A stretch of 5,592 nt of DNA, from positions 791 to 6,382 of the forward strand of contig NZ_DQDX01000151.1 in NCBI RefSeq assembly GCF_003525665.1. The letters are read 5' to 3'. Source of the stretch: Flavobacterium sp. (GTDB lineage: Bacteria; Bacteroidota; Bacteroidia; Flavobacteriales; Flavobacteriaceae). Shown piece by piece: positions 1-4,992 of the stretch. The translations under genes and the position numbers were made by a program. The notes beneath the pieces were generated by a model, which did no database searches, was not told the DNA's origin, and saw only the letters and a list, made by a program, of their open reading frames with translations. How positions within the stretch are numbered: position 1 is the first letter of the stretch; every line of letters begins with the position of its first letter.

Positions 1-1019
1 ACATGCTTGATGGTTCAGAATTAGATCGAATTGTAGCAAAACACAATCCCGATTTCATCGTTCCAGAAATTGAAGCCATAAGAACCGAACGTTTTTATGA
101 CTACGAAAAACAAGGAATTACCGTAGTTCCATCTGCGAAAGCGGCCAATTTTACCATGAACAGAAAAGCAATTCGTGATTTAGCTGCCAAAGAACTCGGA
201 TTAAAAACTGCCAATTACAGATACGCAACCTCAGCATCAGAATTACAAAAAGCAGTCGAAGAAGTTGGAATTCCGTGTGTTGTAAAACCATTAATGAGTT
301 CATCTGGAAAAGGACAATCTACCATAAAATCTCAAGAAGATATTGAGAAAGCATGGAATTACGCAGTCGAAGGTTCACGTGGTGATGTGGTTGAAGTTAT
401 CGTAGAAGCATTTGTAAAATTCAATTCAGAAATCACTTTATTAACTGTAACCCAAAACAATAATCCAACCTTATTCTGCGCACCAATTGGTCACCGTCAA
501 GAACGAGGCGATTATCAAGAAAGTTGGCAACCAGCACGAATTTCCGATAAAGATTTATTTGAAGCTCAAGATATGGCCGAAAAAGTTACTGAAGCACTTG
601 GTGGCGCAGGACTTTTTGGAGTAGAATTTTTCTTGGCTGACGATGGCGTTTATTTCTCAGAATTATCGCCAAGACCACACGACACCGGAATGGTTACACT
701 TGCAGGAACACAAAACTTCAACGAATTTGAATTGCATCTTCGTGCGATTTTGAGCTTACCAATATTTGAAATTACCTTAGAAAAAAACGGAGCAAGTGCT
801 GTAATTTTGGCTTCAGAAAATTCTACAAATCCAACTTTCTCTGGACTAGAAAAAATTGCGGCTTTACCAAAAACCGATTTTCGTATCTTTGGAAAACCAA
901 CTTCAAGACCTTACCGAAGAATGGGAGTTTCATTAGTAAATGACACTTTGGAAACACCAATTGAAGAAGTGGTTGAAAAGGCAAAAAATGCTGCAACATT
1001 AATAACTATAAAATACTAA
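1..1019 (+). CDS. purT: Formate-dependent phosphoribosylglycinamide formyltransferase (GAR transformylase 2), 5'-truncated by the window edge
   Basis: PurT makes formyl-GAR from GAR, formate and ATP in cytoplasmic purine synthesis, replacing the folate-dependent PurN step. The reading frame is open from the first base. Compared with E. coli PurT (392 aa), about 60 N-terminal residues (the N-terminal nucleotide-fold start) lie outside the window, so the Met at position 3 is internal, matching the INMLDG region of E. coli. Counting from that Met, the ATP-grasp core is clear: PCVVKPLMSSSGKGQS at 91-106, the CAPIGHRQERGDYQESWQP segment at 159-177, and SELSPRPHDTGM at 219-230. E208 and E220 are 12 residues apart, as are the Mg ligands E267 and E279 of E. 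coli. The C-terminal IFGKP motif and following lid region are present, and the end is intact (TAA 1017-1019). The next gene starts 2 nt later, suggesting cotranscription. Identification is secure. Confidence 0.96.
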   Translation, partial: MLDGSELDRIVAKHNPDFIVPEIEAIRTERFYDYEKQGITVVPSAKAANFTMNRKAIRDLAAKELGLKTANYRYATSASELQKAVEEVGIPCVVKPLMSSSGKGQSTIKSQEDIEKAWNYAVEGSRGDVVEVIVEAFVKFNSEITLLTVTQNNNPTLFCAPIGHRQERGDYQESWQPARISDKDLFEAQDMAEKVTEALGGAGLFGVEFFLADDGVYFSELSPRPHDTGMVTLAGTQNFNEFELHLRAILSLPIFEITLEKNGASAVILASENSTNPTFSGLEKIAALPKTDFRIFGKPTSRPYRRMGVSLVNDTLETPIEEVVEKAKNAATLITIKY

Positions 1020-1021
1020 TT

Positions 1022-1351
1022 ATGAAATCAATTGTGACCTTATTATTCATCCTAACTTTCAGTTTAGGATTTGCACAAGACAAAAAAGAAACACCAAAAA
1101 CTCAAATTGTAGAAGCTTCTTGCGGACAATGCCAGTTTGGAATGAAATCTAAAAGCGGCTGTGATTTAGCTGTAAGAATCGACGGAAAAAGTTATTTCGT
1201 TGAAGGGACAAAACTAGACGATCATGGCGATGCTCATGCCGAAGACGGATTTTGCTCAGCAATAAGAAAAGCAGAAGTTTCAGGTGAAATTGTAAACGAA
1301 AAATACGTAGCAACTTCATTCAAATTATTGCCTCAAGAAAAAAACAGATAA
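1022..1351 (+). CDS. Small secreted cysteine-containing protein, DUF6370-like, function unknown
   Basis: 109 aa. Residues 1-18 form a signal peptide: Lys2, a hydrophobic core (IVTLLFILTFSLG) and a likely cleavage after GFA before QDKKE, so the mature protein should be periplasmic. The mature part has four cysteines: the CGQC pair at C34/C37, C47 in SGCDLAVRIDGK, and C78 in DGFCSAIRKAEVSG. A DDHGDAHAEDG stretch with H68 and H72 precedes C78. I recall this pattern from small Bacteroidota proteins catalogued as DUF6370; no biochemical function is known to me. The paired Cys and His residues could bind a metal or form disulfides, which is inference. It starts 2 nt after the purT stop and has no obvious promoter of its own, so it is probably translated from the purT transcript, although a purine link is not evident. 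A terminator follows directly. The start at 1022 is required to keep the signal peptide. Confidence 0.82.
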   Translation: MKSIVTLLFILTFSLGFAQDKKETPKTQIVEASCGQCQFGMKSKSGCDLAVRIDGKSYFVEGTKLDDHGDAHAEDGFCSAIRKAEVSGEIVNEKYVATSFKLLPQEKNR

Positions 1352-1353
1352 AT

Positions 1354-1382
1354 AAAAGCGGAATTGATTTTCCGCTTTTTTT
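1354..1382. terminator. Rho-independent terminator between convergent genes, probably bidirectional
   Basis: A perfect 10-bp stem, AAAAGCGGAA (1354-1363) with TTCCGCTTTT (1370-1379), encloses the 6-nt loop TTGATT and runs into a T tract ending at 1382. It starts 2 nt after the DUF6370-like stop codon and would end the purT transcript. The minus-strand acetyltransferase stop codon (1381-1383) abuts it. Read leftward, the same stem is followed by TTTTATTTA, so it can plausibly terminate that gene as well. Confidence 0.88.
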
Positions 1383-1938
1383 ATACGTTAAGTTTTCTAA
1401 TCACCTTCGCAGGATTTCCAACCGCAAGCGAATTATCAGGAATGTCTTTTGTCACAACACTTCCAGCTCCAATCGTACATCCATTCCCTATTTTAACACC
1501 TGGAAGAATTACCGAGTTTCCTCCTATCCAACAATCATTTCCAATAGAAACTGGTTTGGAGAATTCTACCGTTCGTCGTTCTATCGCGTCAAGCGGATGT
1601 GTTGCAGTGTAAATTTGAACTCCTGGACCAAAGAAAACATTGTCGCCAATTTCAACTTTCATCGTATCCAAAACCACACAATTGACATTGAAATACACAT
1701 TTTCACCCGAATGAATATTATAACCATAATCACAATGAAATGGTGGTTCGATGTAAAGTCGCTTGTGTGCATTTGGTATCAGTTGACGCAAAATGTTTCT
1801 TGCATTTCCATTCATTAAATATTCGGTTACATTTAACTTGTGTAATAATTTCTTGGCAAAAGTTCTTTCGGAAACTAAAACTTTATCGTTGGCGAAGTAA
1901 ATTTCACCGTCCAACATTTTTTCTTTTTCGCTTTTCAT
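1381..1938 (-). CDS. maa: Maltose O-acetyltransferase-like hexapeptide-repeat acetyltransferase
   Basis: 185 aa from the ATG at 1938; E. coli Maa has 183. Members transfer acetyl from acetyl-CoA to a hydroxyl of a sugar or related acceptor and work as trimers in the cytoplasm. The N-terminal MKSEKEKMLDGEIY matches the Mac domain start of E. coli Maa (STEKEKMIAGELY). Next come IEPPFHCDYGYNI (63-75) and the left-handed beta-helix, with the catalytic His in YTATHP (H114). Repeat rungs then run through VSIGNDCWIGGNSVILPGVKIGNG and IGAGSVVTKDIPDN, ending in AVGNPAKVIRKL. A TTG five codons upstream (1953) is open in frame, but the ATG fits the family N-terminus better. It is convergent with the purT unit and divergent from the Crp/Fnr gene, sharing a 64-bp promoter region. 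The sugar acceptor cannot be told from sequence; the name means family, not proven substrate. Confidence 0.9.
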   Translation of the reverse strand: MKSEKEKMLDGEIYFANDKVLVSERTFAKKLLHKLNVTEYLMNGNARNILRQLIPNAHKRLYIEPPFHCDYGYNIHSGENVYFNVNCVVLDTMKVEIGDNVFFGPGVQIYTATHPLDAIERRTVEFSKPVSIGNDCWIGGNSVILPGVKIGNGCTIGAGSVVTKDIPDNSLAVGNPAKVIRKLNV

Positions 1939-1958
1939 AATCGATTTAATCAATAAAC

Positions 1959-1966
1959 CAAAGATA
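1959..1966 (-). promoter_or_regulatory. Bacteroidota -7 box for the maltose acetyltransferase-like gene
   Basis: Read on the minus strand this is TATCTTTG, a full match to TAnnTTTG. If the box is centred at -7, transcription would start near 1955, giving a leader of about 17 nt before the ATG at 1938. I see no good -33 TTG at the expected distance, so strength is uncertain. Confidence 0.6.
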
Positions 1967-1989
1967 GTATTTCTGTAAAATTAAAATTG

Positions 1990-1997
1990 TATTTTTG
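1990..1997 (+). promoter_or_regulatory. Bacteroidota -7 box for the Crp/Fnr gene, implying a leaderless or near-leaderless mRNA
   Basis: TATTTTTG matches TAnnTTTG and ends only 5 nt before the ATG at 2003. With the box centred at -7 the transcript would start about 2001, leaving a leader of a few bases at most. No clear -33 TTG is visible about 20 bp upstream, where sequence is shared with the divergent promoter. The CTTAA/TTAAG operator found before pirin and yceI is absent here. Confidence 0.5.
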
Positions 1998-2002
1998 ATG
2001 TT

Positions 2003-2578
2003 ATGAAGCCAATTATCCAAAACATCTCCAAAATTATTTCTTTAACTCCAGAAGAAGAAGCGATTTTTTTATCGAAAATAGAAACTAAAAATTTCAAGGC
2101 TAAAACCATTTTATTGAGTTCAGGACAAATTGCAGACAGTACCTATTTTGTGAATTCTGGTATTCTAAGAAGCTTCAACATCAACGATAATATCATCGAA
2201 CATATTTTACATTTTGCCTGCGAAGGTTGGTGGATGGGTGACATGTACAGTTACATTTCAAGAAAACCGGGAAATCTTTTTATAGAAGTCTTGGAAGATT
2301 CTGAACTAGAAATTATTTCTCGCGAAAATCGAGAGGAATTGTTTGAAAAAATTCCAAAACTAGAACGTTTTTTTAGAATATTAACCGAAAATTCTTTGGT
2401 TGCACATCAGGAAAGACTTATGGATAATTTGAGTTTGACCGCAGAAGAACGTTTTGAGAAATTCTGCAAAAAATACTCTGCTTTAATGCAACGAATTCCA
2501 CAGAAACAGATCGCTTCATATATAGGTGTTACACCCGAATTTTTCAGTAAGATGAAAAGCAAAATGCTTAGAAAATGA
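2003..2578 (+). CDS. Crp/Fnr-superfamily transcriptional regulator
   Basis: 191 aa cytoplasmic DNA-binding regulator. Residues about 20-110 form the cyclic-nucleotide-binding-like beta barrel (KTILLSSGQIADSTYFVNSGILRSF is the typical Bacteroidota form), about 111-145 the dimerisation helix, and about 148-191 the helix-turn-helix: LTAEERFEKF, then IPQKQIASYIGVTPEFFSKMK. The canonical cAMP pocket (GE...RA) is replaced by GWWMGDMYSYISRKPGN, and only two cysteines (C73, C155) are present. Neither cAMP binding nor an Fnr-type Fe-S cluster is therefore supported, and the effector is unknown. The gene lies directly upstream of pirin, and a 16-bp palindrome begins 4 nt after its stop. The same palindrome precedes yceI, which makes this protein the leading candidate to bind both (inference). 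No terminator separates it from pirin, so read-through is possible. The ATG at 2003 is the only sensible start, although it sits very close to a -7 box. Confidence 0.92.
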   Translation: MKPIIQNISKIISLTPEEEAIFLSKIETKNFKAKTILLSSGQIADSTYFVNSGILRSFNINDNIIEHILHFACEGWWMGDMYSYISRKPGNLFIEVLEDSELEIISRENREELFEKIPKLERFFRILTENSLVAHQERLMDNLSLTAEERFEKFCKKYSALMQRIPQKQIASYIGVTPEFFSKMKSKMLRK

Positions 2579-2581
2579 TTT

Positions 2582-2597
2582 CTTAATCTACATTAAG
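2582..2597. promoter_or_regulatory. Candidate Crp/Fnr operator upstream of pirin
   Basis: CTTAATCTACATTAAG is a 16-bp near-palindrome in which 7 of 8 base pairs are symmetric. It recurs at 4967-4982 upstream of yceI with only two central differences, and the flanking bases ATTT and TG are also shared (20 of 22 positions identical over 2578-2599 and 4963-4984). It begins 38 bp before the -7 box, placing its centre near -41.5, where class II Crp/Fnr activators sit over a weak -33 region. Assignment to the adjacent regulator is inference. Confidence 0.72.
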
Positions 2598-2607
2598 TGA
2601 CATTTCA

Positions 2608-2622
2608 TTACATCGATTGTAA
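2608..2622. promoter_or_regulatory. Second palindrome TTACA-N5-TGTAA in the pirin promoter
   Basis: TTACATCGATTGTAA has 5-bp inverted arms around a 5-bp centre and overlaps the first bases of the -7 box. A matching site (4993-5007) lies at exactly the same offset, 26 bp from the operator start, in the yceI promoter. It could be a second operator or simply a conserved extended core promoter. Confidence 0.45.
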
Positions 2623-2627
2623 ATTTG
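2620..2627 (+). promoter_or_regulatory. Bacteroidota -7 box for pirin
   Basis: TAAATTTG matches TAnnTTTG and is embedded in TTGTAAATTTGTA, which is shared with the yceI promoter apart from one base. The predicted start near 2631 gives an AT-rich leader of about 26 nt without a Shine-Dalgarno sequence. The -33 zone lacks TTG and borders the operator, consistent with an activator-dependent promoter. Confidence 0.7.
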
Positions 2628-2656
2628 TATCATAATAATTACTAAATTTATACATC

Positions 2657-3370
2657 ATGAAAAATACAGTTTTACACAAAGCAAATACAAGAGGTCATGC
2701 CGATCATGGTTGGTTGAATGCTTACCACAGTTTTAGTTTCGCAAGTTGGTACAATCCAGAAAGAGTACAATTTGGAACCTTACGCGTTTTAAACGACGAT
2801 ACAGTTGCTGCCGGAATGGGATTTGGCGAGCATGGTCACGATAATATGGAAATTATTACAATTCCGTTAGAAGGTGATTTGGCACACAAAGACAGCATGG
2901 GAAATGCCGAAACTATAAAAACTGGCGACGTACAAGTCATGAGTGCCGGAACTGGAATTCGTCACAGTGAGTTTAATCCAAATCATGACCAACGTACTAA
3001 ATTATTCCAAATTTGGTTGTTTCCACGAACTAAAAATGTAACGCCAAGATACCAACAAATTACTTTAGACGTTACAAAACAAAAAAATAATTTTGCTCAA
3101 ATACTTTCTCCAAATGCCGATGATGAAGGAGTTTGGATTCATCAAGATGCTTGGTTTCATTTAGCCGATTTCGACAAAGATTTCTCAAAGACCTATCAGT
3201 TAAAAAGACAAGGAAACGGAATGTACGTTTTTGTAATTTCTGGAACTGTAACTGTTGACGGACAAGAACTAGAAACTCGTGACGGATTAGGAATTACAGA
3301 TTTTGAAACTTTAGAAATAAAAGCTTCAACTGATGCTAAGTTTTTATTAATGGAAATTCCGATGGAGTAA
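2657..3370 (+). CDS. Pirin family protein, YhhW-like bicupin (putative quercetin 2,3-dioxygenase type)
   Basis: 237 aa, close to E. coli YhhW (about 231) and aligned along its full length: RGHADHGWL, HSFSFASWYNP, GFGEHGHDNMEI, KDSMGN, MSAGTGIRHSEFNP and LFQIWLFP. The N-terminal cupin (about 10-130) keeps all four metal ligands of the family: H59 and H61 in GEHGH, H103 and E105 in RHSE. The C-terminal cupin (about 140-237) is metal-free, as usual. Some pirins, including YhhW, oxidise quercetin in vitro, but the physiological substrate is generally unknown, so a redox or stress role is inferred from neighbours. It is the first gene behind the palindrome-bearing promoter, with four small genes downstream on the same strand after a 96-nt gap. 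The ATG at 2657 matches the family N-terminus. Cytoplasmic; no signal peptide. Confidence 0.94.
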   Translation: MKNTVLHKANTRGHADHGWLNAYHSFSFASWYNPERVQFGTLRVLNDDTVAAGMGFGEHGHDNMEIITIPLEGDLAHKDSMGNAETIKTGDVQVMSAGTGIRHSEFNPNHDQRTKLFQIWLFPRTKNVTPRYQQITLDVTKQKNNFAQILSPNADDEGVWIHQDAWFHLADFDKDFSKTYQLKRQGNGMYVFVISGTVTVDGQELETRDGLGITDFETLEIKASTDAKFLLMEIPME

Positions 3371-3373
3371 TTA

Positions 3374-3394
3374 GTGTTCAGTATTCAGTGTTCA
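3374..3394 (+). repeat. Three tandem 7-bp units GTRTTCA
   Basis: GTGTTCA, GTATTCA and GTGTTCA lie head to tail 3 nt after the pirin stop codon. The middle unit differs by one base. I recall longer runs of such GTGTTCAGTATTCA-type sequence as intergenic low-complexity repeats in Flavobacteriaceae, but this cannot be verified here. No function is evident. Confidence 0.7.
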
Positions 3395-3411
3395 ATGAAA
3401 AAACAATAATA

Positions 3412-3451
3412 ACCGCAAATTCGCGAATAAAATAATTTGTGAATTTGCGGT
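3412..3451. repeat. Large hairpin (17-bp stem) in the pirin-GNAT gap
   Basis: Arms 3412-3428 and 3435-3451 pair over 17 positions around the loop AAAATA. The outer pairs run from ACCGCAAATTC to GAATTTGCGGT, and two inner pairs are G:U. The sequence after the stem is A-rich rather than T-rich on the plus strand, so it is not a standard terminator for pirin. The leftward side reads T-rich, but no minus-strand gene lies to the right. It resembles palindromic GCAAATTCGC-type repeats that I associate with Flavobacterium intergenic regions. It may cap or stabilise the pirin mRNA 3' end, or shield the GNAT start; both are inference. Confidence 0.75.
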
Positions 3452-3466
3452 AAAAAAAATAAAACC

Positions 3467-3748
3467 ATGAACGAAGTACAATTAAAAATCAATGATAAAA
3501 ACGGTGTGTTTTTTATTGATGTCGATGGAAAACAAGAAGCCATGATGACGTTTGTTTTTGCTGGCGACGACAAAATAATCATCGATCATACCGAAGTAAA
3601 TCCGGGAAATGAAGGAAAAGGTTTTGGTAAAAAAATGGTTGTAAAAGCAATAGAATATGCTCGTCAGAAAGGCATCAAAATAATTCCGCTTTGTCCATTT
3701 GCTAAAAGTGTTTTCGATAAAACTCCTGAATTTAGAGATGTTTTATAA
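3467..3748 (+). CDS. Small GNAT-fold N-acetyltransferase, YjdJ-like (COG2388 type)
   Basis: 93 aa, the usual size for this minimal GNAT family (about 90-100). The order is typical: N-terminal strands (VFFIDVDGKQEAMMTFVF), then IIIDHTEVNPGNEGKGFGKKMV with the acetyl-CoA pyrophosphate loop at N48-K55, a helix (KAIEYARQKG), then IIPLCPFAKSVFDKTPEF with C76. The substrate is unknown for the family. The next gene encodes a YjdI-like [4Fe-4S] protein 15 nt downstream. E. coli carries the homologous pair yjdI-yjdJ side by side, so the pairing is conserved across phyla and a functional link is likely. No clear TAnnTTTG box was found just upstream, so expression probably comes from the pirin promoter. 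The ATG at 3467 follows an A-rich leader. Confidence 0.9.
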   Translation: MNEVQLKINDKNGVFFIDVDGKQEAMMTFVFAGDDKIIIDHTEVNPGNEGKGFGKKMVVKAIEYARQKGIKIIPLCPFAKSVFDKTPEFRDVL

Positions 3749-3763
3749 TTTAAAAAATCCATT

Positions 3764-4000
3764 ATGAATTCAAACGACTTAACAAAAGAATATACTAATG
3801 GCGAAGTTACCATTGTCTGGAAAAATGCATTATGCACACACTCAGCAAATTGCGTAAAAAACAATCCCGATGTTTTTAAACCCAAAGAAAAACCTTGGAT
3901 AACACCAGAAAATTCAACTACCGATAAAATAATTGAAACCGTAAAAAAATGTCCTTCGGGCGCACTGACTTACTATTTAAACAATGAAACAACCGCCTAA
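3764..4000 (+). CDS. Small [4Fe-4S] mono-cluster protein, YjdI-like (Fer4_19 type)
   Basis: 78 aa. It matches E. coli YjdI along most of its length: VTIVWKNALCTHSANCVKNN (15-34), then a KPWI motif and CPSGAL (63-68). Cysteines C24, C30 and C63 with H26 in CxHxxxC reproduce the family pattern, so the cluster site appears intact. This is a divergent ferredoxin-like domain, presumably an electron carrier or redox sensor in the cytoplasm; its partner is unknown. A plausible partner is the flavin reductase encoded two genes downstream (inference from context). The gene overlaps the next one by 17 nt, and the gap to the upstream GNAT gene is 15 nt, so these are almost certainly cotranscribed. Confidence 0.92.
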   Translation: MNSNDLTKEYTNGEVTIVWKNALCTHSANCVKNNPDVFKPKEKPWITPENSTTDKIIETVKKCPSGALTYYLNNETTA

Positions 4001-4196
4001 ATGGAAATTTGCCATCATGGTTTGGATTGCAATTTATCCTGCAATTACACTGGCTTCGTTCCTACTTGGTGACGCCATCCAAAACCTACCATTAGCAATT
4101 CGAACATTAATCATGAACGGAATTTTAGTTCCATTAATGGTATTTATATTATTACCTTTACTGGGAAAAATTATGAAAAACTGGCTACACAAATAA
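3984..4196 (+). CDS. Small two-helix membrane protein resembling the C-terminal segment of COG3224 monooxygenase-like proteins
   Basis: 70 aa with two hydrophobic helices at about 8-29 (KFAIMVWIAIYPAITLASFLLG) and 39-60 (IRTLIMNGILVPLMVFILLPLL), and Lys-rich ends. The pattern PPKWK...W.AIYP...LP...RT......VPLM.F.LLP.L resembles the membrane tail that follows the antibiotic-biosynthesis-monooxygenase domain in COG3224 proteins, here without that domain. This is from memory and of moderate certainty. It overlaps the upstream ferredoxin-like gene by 17 nt in another frame, and its stop is 1 nt before the ATG at 4198, indicating translational coupling. It might anchor a neighbouring redox protein to the membrane, which is speculation. 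Confidence 0.78.
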   Translation: MKQPPKWKFAIMVWIAIYPAITLASFLLGDAIQNLPLAIRTLIMNGILVPLMVFILLPLLGKIMKNWLHK

Positions 4197-4197
4197 T

Positions 4198-4727
4198 ATG
4201 ACAAAAAAATACTCGCTTTCGGAGCTTCATCAAGCAAAAAATCCATCAACAAACAATTGGCAACTTACACCGCCAATTTATTTAAAGATGCTAAAGTTGA
4301 ACTATTAGATTTAAACGATTTCGAAATGCCAATCTATTCCATGGACAAGGAAAAAGAAGATGGAATTCCGCAATTAGCACACGATTTCTATGCAAAAATT
4401 GGTGCATCCGATTTAATCATCATCTCTTTTGCCGAACATAATGGCGCGTATTCATCGGCTTTCAAAAATATTTTCGACTGGATGTCGCGCATCAACGGAA
4501 AAACTTTTCAGGAAAAACCAGTGCTTTTAATGGCGACTTCTCCTGGTGCTCGCGGCGGAAGTTCGGTTTTAGAAATTGCCAACAATCGCTTTCCGTTTCA
4601 AGGCGCAATCGTTAAAGGCAGTTTCTCCTTGCCAAATTTCAACGACAATTTCGATGCCGAAAAAGGAATAACCAACGAAGATTTAAAAAAGGATTTACTA
4701 AAAATTGTAGATTCCATAGAATACTAA
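4198..4727 (+). CDS. NAD(P)H-dependent FMN reductase-type oxidoreductase with an apparent -1 frameshift at codon 4
   Basis: Flavodoxin-fold flavoprotein of the NADPH-dependent FMN reductase family. The ATG at 4198 reads MTKK and then leaves the conserved frame, stopping at 4306-4308. Shifting back one base inside the seven A residues at 4203-4209 gives MTKKILAFGASSSKKSIN, the expected first strand and FMN phosphate loop. The remainder is intact: SFAEHNGAYSSAFKNIFDW, LLMATSPGARGGSSVLE and PNFNDNF, to TAA 4725-4727. The restored protein is 176 aa, normal for the family. The only conventional start in the long frame is TTG 4257, which would delete the FMN loop and is unlikely to yield a functional enzyme. 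The missing base could be a homopolymer sequencing error, a real mutation or a recoding site. The gene follows the membrane protein by 1 nt and ends the cluster before a terminator. Confidence 0.85.
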
Positions 4728-4746
4728 ATTCGTCCAAACTATACTT

Positions 4747-4779
4747 AAAAGTGATATTGTAAAAGGTATCACTTTTTTT
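4747..4779 (+). terminator. Rho-independent terminator of the pirin-to-flavin-reductase cluster
   Basis: A perfect 10-bp stem, AAAAGTGATA (4747-4756) with TATCACTTTT (4767-4776), encloses a 10-nt loop and runs into seven T residues (4773-4779). It starts 19 nt after the FMN reductase stop codon and is the first strong rightward terminator I see downstream of pirin, supporting a single unit from pirin to here. Confidence 0.88.
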
Positions 4780-4799
4780 ATTTATACCAATAGCATTAG

Positions 4800-4940
4800 A
4801 AGCCAATCCAGCTATACGCTACAAGTTTTCACAAAGAAGCACCATTTTTCTAAGCCACAAAAGGAGCTTCTTTGGTCGCTCTTTTCTGTCAAGAAAAATT
4901 GGCACTTCTTTGTAAAAAGCTTTCCGCTACTATCTGGGCT
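4800..4940. repeat. Non-coding, strongly folded intergenic element, probable interspersed repeat
   Basis: This fills most of the 324-bp gap between FMN reductase and yceI and contains no credible gene. A long imperfect inverted repeat pairs 4831-4851 with 4892-4913: 9 bp, a 2-bp mismatch, then 3 bp, one bulged base and 7 bp. A second hairpin nests inside (4859-4867 with 4878-4885). The ends carry AGCC (4801-4804) and GGCT (4937-4940). Read on the minus strand, it starts AGCCCAGATAGTAGCGGAAA and finishes near GTAGCGTATAGCTGGATT. I recall this end pattern in many Flavobacteriaceae intergenic regions with varied interior hairpins. Whether it is mobile, transcribed or structural is unknown. Confidence 0.6.
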
Positions 4941-4966
4941 AAACTTTAGCAGTACAACAACCATTT

Positions 4967-4982
4967 CTTAATCTAGGTTAAG
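4967..4982. promoter_or_regulatory. Candidate Crp/Fnr operator upstream of yceI
   Basis: CTTAATCTAGGTTAAG is symmetric at 7 of 8 pairs and is the second copy of the site at 2582-2597. It differs only at two central bases and lies at the same 38-bp distance from its -7 box. Its centre is near -41.5. The likely ligand is the Crp/Fnr protein encoded at 2003-2578 (inference). Confidence 0.72.
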
Positions 4983-4992
4983 TGCTGCTGCT

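Noticed and set aside
1364..1940. Plus-strand open frames (1364-1612, 1597-1818, 1740-1940) opposite the acetyltransferase
   Set aside because: They lie antisense to a full-length, well-conserved hexapeptide acetyltransferase, start inside a terminator or mid-gene, and translate to low-quality sequence with no recognisable domain.
1939..1953. Acetyltransferase starting at TTG 1953
   Set aside because: The ATG at 1938 gives MKSEKEKM, aligned with the E. coli Maa N-terminus, and leaves a plausible leader after the -7 box.
3374..3394. CRISPR-like array
   Set aside because: There are only three 7-bp tandem units without spacers and no cas genes nearby.
3412..3451. The pirin-GNAT hairpin as a rho-independent terminator for pirin
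   Set aside because: The sequence after the stem on the plus strand is A-rich (TAAAAAAAAT), not a T tract.
3385..4252. Minus-strand frames at 3385-3582, 3664-3885 and 4034-4252
   Set aside because: Each lies opposite a recognised plus-strand gene (GNAT, Fe-S protein, membrane protein) and shows no family resemblance; they are shadow frames.
4257..4727. FMN reductase starting at TTG 4257
   Set aside because: This start would remove the conserved first strand and FMN-binding loop (ILAFGASSSKKSIN), which is clearly encoded just upstream in the same frame.
4831..4913. Insertion sequence remnant or transposase gene in the 324-bp gap
   Set aside because: There is an inverted repeat but no transposase fragment in any frame and no visible target-site duplication; a short non-coding repeat fits better.
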